Positions 34,691 through 42,323 of a DNA stretch of 64,000 nt are shown piece after piece. Source of the DNA: Qipengyuania huizhouensis (GTDB lineage Bacteria; Pseudomonadota; Alphaproteobacteria; Sphingomonadales; Sphingomonadaceae). The translations under genes and the position numbers were made by a program. The stretch covers positions 17,816 to 81,815 of the forward strand of contig NZ_JAIGNT010000013.1 of the NCBI RefSeq assembly GCF_019711635.1, written 5' to 3'. The stretch's first letter is position 1. Each line of letters opens with the position of its first letter. The notes under the pieces are model-generated. The model searched no databases. It had not been told where the DNA came from and saw only the letters and a program-made list of their open reading frames with translations.

Positions 34691-35028
34691 GGTCTGCTCC
34701 CCACCCCAAATCAGTCATTCTCTTCCGTTTCTTCGATGCGGAAAAGCAGTCATTCGGTTTGTGAACTCAGAAAGTTTTCGAGCAACTGACTGCCAACAAC
34801 CCCATAAACTCACAAATTCAGCACAAATACGGTTAGCAAAAAAGCCTGTGAGGACGGATTACTCATTCATGGCTGAACATACCTGAATATATCTGAACAT
34901 ACGTGAACCTAAATAAGGTTCGGTAGAGTGTGAAAATTGAATATTTTTAACCGTTGGCTGTAAATGAGATAGTATGACATATATCTATTCACTCTAAGGC
35001 ATCGCCTTTCCCAACCAATACATTTCCA
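34691..35028. other. AT-rich non-coding stretch with phased repeats
   Basis: No convincing gene. It holds the 10-bp tandem repeats at 34874-34913 followed by an AT-rich run, the combination expected at a replication origin or at a multimeric protein-binding site. Confidence 0.5.
34874..34913 (+). repeat. four tandem 10-bp iteron-like repeats
   Basis: Units TGAACATACC, TGAATATATC, TGAACATACG and TGAACCTAAA follow each other without gaps. The exact 10-bp period puts every unit on the same DNA face. AT-rich sequence follows. Candidate origin iterons or resolvase/regulator sites of the element. Confidence 0.65.
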
Positions 35029-35229
35029 TTAAATAGCTCTTACTTGAACAGTATGCCCTGTATTGCGATTTAAGGCCCCTTCTGTGCGTTTTCTTGTTGC
35101 TGAGCTACCCAAGTAGCCAAATGCTATGAAAACGCATTCTTGAGGCATTTTAGGGGCATCTAGCGCATACTTTTCGCGGACGCTGATTATCAATTCATTT
35201 GGTCGCAAGAGCTGGCTCAACTCCAACAT
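35029..35229 (-). CDS. possible small protein overlapping the polymerase-like gene end
   Basis: 66 codons from an ATG inside the 3' end of the polymerase-like gene (35-bp overlap). The product is MLELSQLLRPNELI... with a basic C-terminal half. The ribosome site is weak (AAAAAG) and no family is recognised. The arrangement is consistent with translational coupling, but it could be chance. Confidence 0.3.
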   Translation of the reverse strand: MLELSQLLRPNELIISVREKYALDAPKMPQECVFIAFGYLGSSATRKRTEGALNRNTGHTVQVRAI

Positions 35230-36478
35230 GCTTTTTGAAGTTGGCCTTTAACACCGAGCACGCCAACTCCTGTTTCGATGCTGGCACAATTATTGAGTCA
35301 TGCACCGGGAGCGCTGGAACACTATTTTCAAGGGCCAGCAGGTGAACGGTATCAATCACCGCGCAGCTTTCGATGAATTGCAAATCACCCCACCGAATAT
35401 CGCAGGTGGGCCATTCGCTCAGCACTGGGTGGAGTTGCAAAGCCTCTTTCCGAACCTTCTTGATTGGGAAGTCTCTGCCAAGGTCGCCCCCTGTCTTGTT
35501 GTGGTAATCTGCCTTCTTATCCTTCGTCCAAGCTCGATGAAAACGGTCATGCCCTAGAGTCATCGCCACCCAGCCCTTCAAGACTTCGCGCGGAATAACA
35601 GGGTGGAAATAAGGGTCGATAGAACTTGGGTCGAACTCCTGGCCTAATTTGGCGTGGAGGATGGTTAGGTGACTGGCCCTAATATCAATCTCCACAACAG
35701 GCTCGCCATCTAGCTTCATGAAGGAGCGCTCCTCCTGCTTCCGTTGCTGGTAACTATCGCCCATGGAATAGAGGCGACCACCTTTGTTCCAAGCAAACCC
35801 CCGAAAATCCCCTTCATTAAAAATGCGATGGAAAGCGAAGTGATGGCCTGCGGGTTCGATTTGAATGTCTGCAAAAAAGGAATTCAGGTCGTTCACTTGC
35901 TCAGCAAGCCCAGCCGCTTCAGGCCTTCCGTAATCGATCGGGATGTTTCGCCCCTGCTCCTTCTTCCAACCCAATTGTCTAGATGATGCTCTCAGCAACA
36001 AGGGATAGGCAATGCGTTCAGGGCGAGGAATAGGGCGGAAATGCGTGTTCAGCTTTTCCAGTTCAACCCCGCATTCCCGAGCTAGGCTAATCAGTGATGC
36101 CTTTGCCTTGAAGCGAGTTGCCATCCCAATCTCGTTGCCTCCACCAGTTCCCGTTAGAACCGATACAAGCTTTGCAAATACTGAGCCTTCCACCAGCCGT
36201 TTGAAGACACGATAACCGATGCGCTCCCCTGTGAAGCTGGATGCCATCATGGGCCGGTAGAGACACCTTGTTGGGTCTTGAGCATAACAGGTGAGCAAAT
36301 CAGCTACGAAAGCCCCTGTAGCCTCTGTGTGCAGTTTCGAAGGCTTAGATCGCTTGCCACCACCCAAAGCCCAAGTCTGATTTGAAACCCTACTGACAAG
36401 CGCCTCAGCCTCACCCGAATAAGGTTCTAGGCGCAGGTTCAAATAGGATGCGTTCTCCCGTCCTGTTTCCAATGACAA
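35195..36478 (-). CDS. protein with family-A DNA polymerase palm-like motifs
   Basis: 427 residues. In the second half, LDGEPVVEIDIRASHLTILH resembles polymerase motif A (a strand ending in the metal-binding Asp, then Arg/His), and ALPVHDSIIVP resembles motif C (His-Asp turn plus hydrophobic strand). Between them a Lys/Tyr/Gly-containing helix region (WTKDKKADYHNKTGG) could correspond to the fingers. There is no 3'-5' exonuclease domain. I recall similar 'EPVVELDYS..H' proteins as unannotated genes of integrative elements. The start is uncertain: TTG at 36478, with no ATG nearby and a G-rich tract upstream. It could replicate the element. Confidence 0.6.
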   Translation of the reverse strand: MSLETGRENASYLNLRLEPYSGEAEALVSRVSNQTWALGGGKRSKPSKLHTEATGAFVADLLTCYAQDPTRCLYRPMMASSFTGERIGYRVFKRLVEGSVFAKLVSVLTGTGGGNEIGMATRFKAKASLISLARECGVELEKLNTHFRPIPRPERIAYPLLLRASSRQLGWKKEQGRNIPIDYGRPEAAGLAEQVNDLNSFFADIQIEPAGHHFAFHRIFNEGDFRGFAWNKGGRLYSMGDSYQQRKQEERSFMKLDGEPVVEIDIRASHLTILHAKLGQEFDPSSIDPYFHPVIPREVLKGWVAMTLGHDRFHRAWTKDKKADYHNKTGGDLGRDFPIKKVRKEALQLHPVLSEWPTCDIRWGDLQFIESCAVIDTVHLLALENSVPALPVHDSIIVPASKQELACSVLKANFKKHVGVEPALATK

Positions 36479-36521
36479 TTCCCAAAGTGTTTCTAGTATA
36501 GCCCTTCCCCCCTCCCTCCCC

Positions 36522-36541
36522 CTTTAATATAAATATTAAAG
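36522..36541. promoter_or_regulatory. palindrome upstream of the polymerase-like gene
   Basis: Perfect 9-bp arms CTTTAATAT (36522-36530) and ATATTAAAG (36533-36541), 44 bp ahead of the TTG start. Suited to be an operator or to overlap the -10 region. Confidence 0.45.
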
Positions 36542-36567
36542 TTTATCTCATGAATAGGGGATATGAA

Positions 36568-36598
36568 ATTGAGTCCGCTCATTTAGAACGGACTCAAT
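36568..36598. terminator. 10-bp stem hairpin between two element genes
   Basis: ATTGAGTCCG / CGGACTCAAT with an 11-base loop, just after the end of the 89-residue gene. On the minus strand it is followed by TTTCAT, so it may terminate that gene; an operator role is equally possible. Confidence 0.45.
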
Positions 36599-36614
36599 AT
36601 ATTCAATGTTATAT

Positions 36615-36884
36615 TCAATATTCAGATTCAATTGAAGGTGGGGAATTTTCGTTTTCCAATGAAACCTTGATGAAACTTAAATCACTTAAATCATCAAATG
36701 ATGATAGGTGGCTAAAAAATGAACTTAATATTTTCGAAGCCCCGCTTCTATCAACGCCTGTCTTTTGAAAATGATCTGAAAAGCTATCGTAGACAAAATC
36801 ATTGGAGCCAGCGAAATCTACAAGTCCCTTCATAAGAGGACTAGAATCTGCTCTATCCGTTCGCGGTTCAATTTTAATTTTCAT
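36615..36884 (-). CDS. small acidic protein of the element, unknown
   Basis: 89 residues. The ATG at 36884 has AAAGGATC with good spacing, the main support. Ser/Asp/Phe-rich (FSDHFQKTGVDRSGASKILSSFFSHLSSFDDLSDLSFI); no membrane helix. It lies between the integrase and polymerase-like genes, where excisionases or small regulators often sit, but I see no helix-turn-helix. Confidence 0.55.
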   Translation of the reverse strand: MKIKIEPRTDRADSSPLMKGLVDFAGSNDFVYDSFSDHFQKTGVDRSGASKILSSFFSHLSSFDDLSDLSFIKVSLENENSPPSIESEY

Positions 36885-37081
36885 TTGTGATCCTTTAAAA
36901 TGTGCACCCCTTAAGCGCGGCGCACACCAAGAATCGGATGATCGAAGTAATCATCAATGCTTCTCGCACGTTTCTCCGTCGTAGCGTGCGTATTTTGCGA
37001 CAAAATAGGAGCTTAATTTGTATATTTACTTTCTTTATACTGGATAATTTAGTATATTGAAATTAATTAATTACTTTTATA

Positions 37082-38815
37082 TTAAATGGTACAATACAGT
37101 TCGAATCGGACTGACTCAATCATCGTGCTAATGCGCCCCACCGTTCCCTGTCGAACCTTGCCGTAACCAGCGGTCACAGTCTTTTGATTGTGCCCTAGAG
37201 CTACTTCAATCTCATCATCGAGATAGCCTGCGGTTCGCAATGCATCGGCCATGGTATGCCGGAAAGAATGCGCGCCAAAACCATCGCTTCCGGTTTTGAT
37301 GCCAATCCGTTTGAGATAATCGCGCCAGAACCTAGAAGGCTTGGCTCCTATGTGGCCCCGGTCATTCTCTTTCAGTTCGGGGAAGAGTTGGCTGTTCCCT
37401 GTGTCTTTGGCGGCCTTAAGCTGCCTCTCGACAAAGCTCAGGAAACCTATCCGCTGCAAGTCACTGTGAATTGGAACAACGCGGCTAAAACCAGACTTTG
37501 TGCGCTGGCCTGTTTTTTCGTCATGCCGAATGAGCAGAAACGGAATGCCCTCCTCAGATTGAACATCGTCAATCCGTAGCTGAGCGATTTCCCCGATACG
37601 TGCTCCGGTGAAAAAGCAAATAATCGGAATCCAATATCGCCAATCGTCTGCTTTCTGGACTCCAGGCTTATGCTCTTTCCCGTTCCGTAAGAAGCCAGTG
37701 AATAGAGGCGACGAGAAGATTTGCCGAAGCTGTTCTGCCGTGAATGGGGGCCTCGGATTCTTTCCCTTGGCTACATCGAAGAACAAGCCGTCGCAGGGAT
37801 TACGTTCTGCATAGGCGTTTGTAACGCACCAGCCCAAAAAGGGTGAAACGGTAGAAAGATATTTGTTTACTGTAACAGGGCTAATGCTCTTCACACCGAT
37901 GGCCTTCGCTTTGGCCGCAGCATCTTGCATCGAAAGGCCTTCGTAGGCTTTCGCTTTGCGGTAGGTAGGGGGCAGTGCTGCGAGCGTATCGCGCCAATTC
38001 CGTATCTCAATTGGTGTTATGGAACCTACGCTGCGTTTACCGCCAACAAAGCTGGCAAAGCTTTCGATGACCTTTCTGTCCTGCGCCACCCCGTCTTCGC
38101 GTTTTCGCCCTTCTGCCAGCCGATACGCTGCATAACGGTCGAAGAGTTCTAAAATGGTCTCGCCTTGCTCAGCAGTCTGCTCCTTCGCTTCAAGACCATA
38201 CTTCACAACGAGACTTGTCGGCTCTGCTCCGAGGCTTCCCTGTCGCTTCGCAAGCTCTACCGAAATAACCTCGATAGCTGCTTCGGCAATCATCCCGACA
38301 AAGGAACGATAGCTTTCCGAGTCTTTCGGTAACTTCCAGTTGCATCGCTGAATTTGCTTGTCAGCTAGCTCTAACCATATTGGCAAAGGTTCTGATGCTT
38401 TCGCCCGAAGGTAGTGGTCACGACTTGAACGAAGAGTCTTTAGATAGCCATCGTAGGCTACCTTGGTGTCTAACTTTTTATGCCTGACTAGCTGCTCAAG
38501 CTTCGGCTGAATGCGCAAATACGCAGTCTCTGTCGCCGCCAACATGAGTTCAAGATTGTCCGGCTGGTATGGAATTGCGCTTGGGATGCCCTTTAAGCGC
38601 CCTTCCCATTCCGCATGTAGATCGGCCCTCATCTTACCAGCCAACAAAGAGGCTTGGCGAATGTCAGACGTTTTCAGCGATGCTTGGATAATCTTCCGTG
38701 TTTCGACGGATTGATACCGCTTCGGCACACCGTAGCGAAACCAGTAAATCGCTCCGCGTAGCCAGAGGTATTTTTCAGGGGTGGTAGGCTTCGCCCGCTT
38801 GCGTGTCGTGCTCAT
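37082..38815 (-). CDS. tyrosine site-specific integrase
   Basis: 577 residues. N-terminal LWLRGAIYWFRYGVPKRYQ matches the DUF6538/phage-integrase N-terminal type; a core-binding SAM-like region follows (LFDRYAAYRLAEGRK ... NKYLSTVSPFLGWC). Catalytic residues: Arg in FFTGARIGEIAQL, HSFRHTMADALR (HxxR), GHNQKTVTAGYGKV (late His and nucleophile Tyr). The ATG at 38815 has AAGG upstream; a TTG two codons earlier is less likely. It lies next to the right attachment repeat, about 230 bp away, and most likely inserted this element into tRNA-Pro. Confidence 0.95.
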   Translation of the reverse strand: MSTTRKRAKPTTPEKYLWLRGAIYWFRYGVPKRYQSVETRKIIQASLKTSDIRQASLLAGKMRADLHAEWEGRLKGIPSAIPYQPDNLELMLAATETAYLRIQPKLEQLVRHKKLDTKVAYDGYLKTLRSSRDHYLRAKASEPLPIWLELADKQIQRCNWKLPKDSESYRSFVGMIAEAAIEVISVELAKRQGSLGAEPTSLVVKYGLEAKEQTAEQGETILELFDRYAAYRLAEGRKREDGVAQDRKVIESFASFVGGKRSVGSITPIEIRNWRDTLAALPPTYRKAKAYEGLSMQDAAAKAKAIGVKSISPVTVNKYLSTVSPFLGWCVTNAYAERNPCDGLFFDVAKGKNPRPPFTAEQLRQIFSSPLFTGFLRNGKEHKPGVQKADDWRYWIPIICFFTGARIGEIAQLRIDDVQSEEGIPFLLIRHDEKTGQRTKSGFSRVVPIHSDLQRIGFLSFVERQLKAAKDTGNSQLFPELKENDRGHIGAKPSRFWRDYLKRIGIKTGSDGFGAHSFRHTMADALRTAGYLDDEIEVALGHNQKTVTAGYGKVRQGTVGRISTMIESVRFELYCTI

Positions 38816-38953
38816 CCCCAAGCCTTTATGCTCGCAGACCGTGCCGGGAAACCGAGCTTGGTTTTGAACTTGATTGGATGAGTGAATGCGAGACTGGCTA
38901 GACGAAGCAATATGATATTATCGGTCAAAGTAGCCTCGTAGGATGGCGGAAAG

Positions 38954-38975
38954 TATACAATCTCATATACATCCT
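38954..38975 (+). repeat. right integrase arm-site candidates
   Basis: TATACAATCT (38954-38963) and TATACATCCT (38966-38975), 12 bp apart and in the same orientation as the pair at 31141-31162. They lie between the integrase gene and attR. Confidence 0.6.
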
Positions 38976-39044
38976 GATCATATTTTTTGGAGTCCAATCA
39001 ATAACTTATCAGACTCAACAAGTTACAAGAACGGTGTTGGGGGG

Positions 39045-39061
39045 TCCTCTCTCCCCGACCA
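39045..39061 (+). repeat. attR core, right 17-bp direct repeat
   Basis: TCCTCTCTCCCCGACCA, an exact copy of the tRNA-Pro 3' end without the rest of the tRNA. The 325 bp between the integrase and dctD (38816-39140) otherwise hold only the arm repeats; no gene is seen. Confidence 0.9.
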
Positions 39062-39140
39062 TCACAACGTCACGAAATTGCTGAACTTTTCATTTCCCTT
39101 TGCCTTCGGCCAGGAATATCGGCTTCGGCAACAATCTATA

Positions 39141-40445
39141 TCAATCTCGAAAAGTGTCGGGCTTGATGCCGTACTTGTTAAGTTTATCGTAAAGGGTCTT
39201 GCGTGGGATCGATAAACTACGCTGCACCTCTGAGATTTTGCCGTTGGTTCGGACCATAGCGTCCTCCAAGATCGCTTTTTCGAAATTTGCGATCATTGAA
39301 CGAAGGCTCACGTCCTTCTCTAAAACAGTGCTCGAAGTGGCCAGATGGGTCAGTCCGAGTACGAAGTTTTGCGCAAACATCCGCAATTCTCGCAAATTTC
39401 CTGGCCAGTCGTGCGAGATGAGGTGCTTCCATTCCATTTCGTTTACGGGTTCGGCCTTCCGGCCGAGGCTTTCCTCATACTCGCGCACGAATAGACGGAA
39501 GAGTTCGGGAATATCCTCTTTTCGTTCGATCAGAGAGGGGAGTCCTAATGTTATCCCGCCGAGCCGGTCACGGAGACCGCTAGCGTCAACCTCGGTTGAG
39601 CTACTGGTACCAATTATACGCAGATCAATTTTTCGCGGCCGCTCTGCACCAAGTGCTAGAAAGCTACGATTGTCGATCATGCTCACCAGACGTGCACGCG
39701 CCTGGGATGGTATCCTCTCGATCGCATCAAGCACCAGAGTTCCGCCGTTGGCACGCTCGATCATCCCGGACCGCGAGAGGGCTGCCGAGGGATCACGGCC
39801 ATAGAGAAGAAGATCGGCCTCTGCGTTTGCGAATACACCCGGATCGACCACCACAAATGGCCTGTCGGCGCGGTGGCTCAGATCGTGGATACGCCGCGCG
39901 AGAAAACTTTTGCCGGTTCCAGGAGCACCTTGAAGCAGCAAATCGGTTTCGGTGCGAGCCACTTCCTGCGCGATAGTATTGAGGCGGATCGATGCAGGTG
40001 CGCGCCCCACCATTGCGGTCTTCGAATGGCTTTTCAGTTCGGCCCGCAATTTGCGGTTTTCAATCTTGAGGGAGCGCCTCTCACTGGCACGCCTGATAGC
40101 GTGGGCCAATCGCGAGACCGAATAGGGTTTCGGAAAGAAATCGGCAGCGCCGTTCTTCATCGCATCGACTGCCATGTCGATATCGCCATGGGCCGTCGTA
40201 AAGATCACCTGCATATCGGGGTCACGCTCGCGCAGGCGGGCGAAGAACTCGATTCCATCCATTCCTGGGAGACGCACGTCGCTGACCACGACACCGGGAA
40301 AATCTACGTCGATTTCAGACAGGGCGAGGCTGGCCTCGGCGAACGCAGATACTGCAAACCCTTCAAGTTCCAGCGCCCGGCTCGCGCCGATGCGGAGCGC
40401 CTCGTCGTCTTCGACAAAGATCACATCGGGTGACTGTTCGCTCAT
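39141..40445 (-). CDS. dctD: DctD-like response regulator with degenerate AAA+ domain
   Basis: 434 residues. Receiver domain (~1-120) with VEDDEAL, phosphoacceptor SDVRLPGMDG and FPKPYS. The AAA+ domain has Walker A GAPGTGKS, but the sigma-54 loop GAFTGA is replaced by a sequence around LLLYGRDPSAALSRSG, and Walker B reads TLVLDAIE instead of LDEIE. The C-terminal Fis-type HTH is ISEVQRSLSIPRKTLYDKLNKYGI. It overlaps dctB by 4 bp (ATGA). DctB/DctD pairs control C4-dicarboxylate uptake. The lost residues argue against a normal sigma-54 activator. Confidence 0.88.
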   Translation of the reverse strand: MSEQSPDVIFVEDDEALRIGASRALELEGFAVSAFAEASLALSEIDVDFPGVVVSDVRLPGMDGIEFFARLRERDPDMQVIFTTAHGDIDMAVDAMKNGAADFFPKPYSVSRLAHAIRRASERRSLKIENRKLRAELKSHSKTAMVGRAPASIRLNTIAQEVARTETDLLLQGAPGTGKSFLARRIHDLSHRADRPFVVVDPGVFANAEADLLLYGRDPSAALSRSGMIERANGGTLVLDAIERIPSQARARLVSMIDNRSFLALGAERPRKIDLRIIGTSSSTEVDASGLRDRLGGITLGLPSLIERKEDIPELFRLFVREYEESLGRKAEPVNEMEWKHLISHDWPGNLRELRMFAQNFVLGLTHLATSSTVLEKDVSLRSMIANFEKAILEDAMVRTNGKISEVQRSLSIPRKTLYDKLNKYGIKPDTFRD

Positions 40446-42127
40446 GAGGCAAGTGGGATGATCATGGTGAAACAAGTCGCGTCATTACGGCGTTCGAATT
40501 GCAGCTCGCCGCCAAGGTCGCGCATGATATCGCGCGAAATGATCAGCCCGAGGCCCAGCCCGTCCTCCTTACTGGTCGCGAAAGGCTGGAACAGCTTGTC
40601 CTCCCGGCCGACGGGAATTCCTTCGCCGTCGTCGACAACACTAACATGCAATTGCTCTCCATCGAGTTCGATCTCTATGGCAATACTGCCTTCGTCGTCG
40701 GTCGCGTCGAGGGCATTCTGAAGTAGGTTGACCAGCACCTGTTCCAGCCGGACATGCTCTGCTGCGACTTCCACTGCGCGCAAGCTCTCATCCGGCAATC
40801 TCACCTGATTGCCCCGAGTGACTATGCGATCGCGAAGCAGCATGAGTGCACCCTCTATGATCTCGCCAATAGCGACGACTCTGGTTTCACCGGGCTGTCG
40901 TCTGCTGAAGCGCCGCAATTCGCCCGTAATCCGTCCGATCCTGTCGGCGAGCCCCATGATTTCCCGGAAATTTGCCGCTGCCTGTTCGAACTTGCCTGCA
41001 GCAACCAGTTTCTCCCCGCTCTCGGCGAAAACGCGCAGCGCTGCGACCGGCTGACCGATTTCGTGATTAACTCCCGCCGAAATTTGTCCGAGTGTCGCAA
41101 GACGGTTGGCCTGCGACAATTGGTCGCGAAGGGTTCCGGTGCGTTCAGCCACGATCGCTTCCTCGCGAGCAAGTCTGCGGCGCCGGACCAGCAGGGCCCC
41201 GAAAACCAACGCTATGAGTACTCCAAGCGCCAGTGCCAATGCCAGCCGGCCCGTCGCCACTGCTGCCGCTACCCGGGGGCCAGGGTCCAGAACAAGATGA
41301 AGGTCCCAGCCTGCAGGCGAAATATTCTGCTGCGTCCTTGTCACCGGAACCTGCACCACTGTTTCGCTGAGACCCGAGAGCTGCGGCGCCAAGGGAAGTA
41401 GCGGAGAACGCCCGAATTGCTGCAAGTCGCTGGCAGCATTGCGGCTGTTCGACACCCCGCCGCTCGCCAGATGGAACCTCCAGCTTTCGTTGCTACTGAG
41501 CAGGACAACGCCTTCCGCATCGGTAACATAGACGCCTCGTGTCGCGCGCCGCCAGTTCGCTTCGGTCCTGTCGAATTCCACCTTCACGGCAACGATACCC
41601 AAGGGTGCAGAGGCCGGACCGATGCTGGCCGCGATATAGAGACCGGGCTTGCGGCTCACAGTGCCGAGCGCAAACTGCGTCGACGATCCATTCCGCATTG
41701 CTTCGCGAAAATATTCCCGGAATTCATAGTTTGAGCCGACGAAACTGGTCGGCAAGTTCCAGTTGCTCGCTGCCAGGGTTCGACCATCTCCGTCCATTAC
41801 ATAGATTGCAGCGGCGCTGGACTGCGTTGCGAGGGCCTCCAGCCGCAGGTCGAGCGAATGCGCCTCCTGCGACATTCCGGCGACAAGCGCTTCGACCTGC
41901 GGATCTTCGGCCAGTGCCAAGGGCAAGAGACTGAACTTGTCGAGCTCGCTGGTGAGACTGGTAGCGAGGATCACAGCATCATCGCGCGCGGCGAGCTGTT
42001 CCTCGGCTATGGCTCGAGAGCGCATCGTTCTGTCGACCAGCAGCAAAGTGCCAAACGCAACGCCAGTGAAGATCGCGGCTATGACAAGCCAGCGCTTAAT
42101 TCCGGGACCGATGATTGGCTTTGACAC
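40442..42127 (-). CDS. dctB: DctB-like sensor histidine kinase
   Basis: 561 residues from the GTG at 42127. TM1 (WLVIAAIFTGVAFGTLLLV), a periplasmic double-PDC sensor (~45-275) with YREYFREAMRNGS-like DctB features (here FREYFREAMRNGSSTQFALG, the dicarboxylate-binding region), TM2 near residue 290, then the kinase: NHEIGQPVAALRVFAESG (H box), NLLQNALDATDD, VVDDGEGIP and GLGLGLIISRDIM. A reading from the TTG at 42187 would run across a DctD-type binding repeat, so the later start is preferred, although no clear ribosome site is present. Confidence 0.88.
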   Translation of the reverse strand: MSKPIIGPGIKRWLVIAAIFTGVAFGTLLLVDRTMRSRAIAEEQLAARDDAVILATSLTSELDKFSLLPLALAEDPQVEALVAGMSQEAHSLDLRLEALATQSSAAAIYVMDGDGRTLAASNWNLPTSFVGSNYEFREYFREAMRNGSSTQFALGTVSRKPGLYIAASIGPASAPLGIVAVKVEFDRTEANWRRATRGVYVTDAEGVVLLSSNESWRFHLASGGVSNSRNAASDLQQFGRSPLLPLAPQLSGLSETVVQVPVTRTQQNISPAGWDLHLVLDPGPRVAAAVATGRLALALALGVLIALVFGALLVRRRRLAREEAIVAERTGTLRDQLSQANRLATLGQISAGVNHEIGQPVAALRVFAESGEKLVAAGKFEQAAANFREIMGLADRIGRITGELRRFSRRQPGETRVVAIGEIIEGALMLLRDRIVTRGNQVRLPDESLRAVEVAAEHVRLEQVLVNLLQNALDATDDEGSIAIEIELDGEQLHVSVVDDGEGIPVGREDKLFQPFATSKEDGLGLGLIISRDIMRDLGGELQFERRNDATCFTMIIPLAS

Positions 42128-42137
42128 AGCAGGAGGA

Positions 42138-42153
42138 GTGCGGATTTCCGCAC
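42138..42153. promoter_or_regulatory. DctD-type binding site 1
   Basis: Perfect inverted repeat GTGCGGA-TT-TCCGCAC. It closely resembles the rhizobial DctD upstream activator repeat (TGTGCGG...CCGCACA) as I remember it. It lies between dctB and dctA. Confidence 0.75.
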
Positions 42154-42167
42154 ATTTTGCAACATAA

Positions 42168-42187
42168 TTGTGCGAAAATCCACACAA
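42168..42187. promoter_or_regulatory. DctD-type binding site 2
   Basis: TTGTG (42168-42172) and CACAA (42183-42187) frame an imperfect version of site 1. The centres are 32 bp apart, about three helical turns, as for tandem activator sites. Confidence 0.65.
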
Positions 42188-42323
42188 TATGAAAGATAAA
42201 TAGAAGTAATTTTTTGAAAATAGGGTGTTTTATTTTCGTGCGCCACGACATTGCATGAATGCACTCTCCCTGCACAAAATGGCTGAAATGCGGTGTGAAG
42301 CCGCAACGAAAGGGAGAGTATCA

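Larger units (their letters stand above)
31070..39061. mobile_element. integrated element in the 3' end of tRNA-Pro, about 8 kb
   Basis: Bounded by the 17-bp direct repeat TCCTCTCTCCCCGACCA (31070-31086 and 39045-39061). It carries a tyrosine integrase next to the right end, a serine resolvase, a polymerase-A-like protein, a lipoprotein and a two-gene cytosolic/membrane pair, plus iteron-like repeats. Base composition is visibly more AT-rich than the flanks. Paired TATACA repeats with a 12-bp period inside both ends fit integrase arm sites. There are no structural phage genes and no conjugation genes, so it is a small integrative (possibly plasmid-like or satellite) element. Confidence 0.88.

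Noticed and set aside
34874..34913. CRISPR array
   Set aside because: The repeats are only 10 bp and contiguous, without spacers; no cas genes in the window.
36550..36768. 72-codon plus-strand open frame in the element
   Set aside because: Crosses the 10-bp stem hairpin, lacks a ribosome site, and lies antisense to the better supported 89-residue gene.
42238..42256. sigma-54 promoter for dctA
   Set aside because: CGCCAC-N4-TTGC differs from TGGCAC-N5-TTGC in both sequence and spacing; kept only as a remark in the DctD findings.
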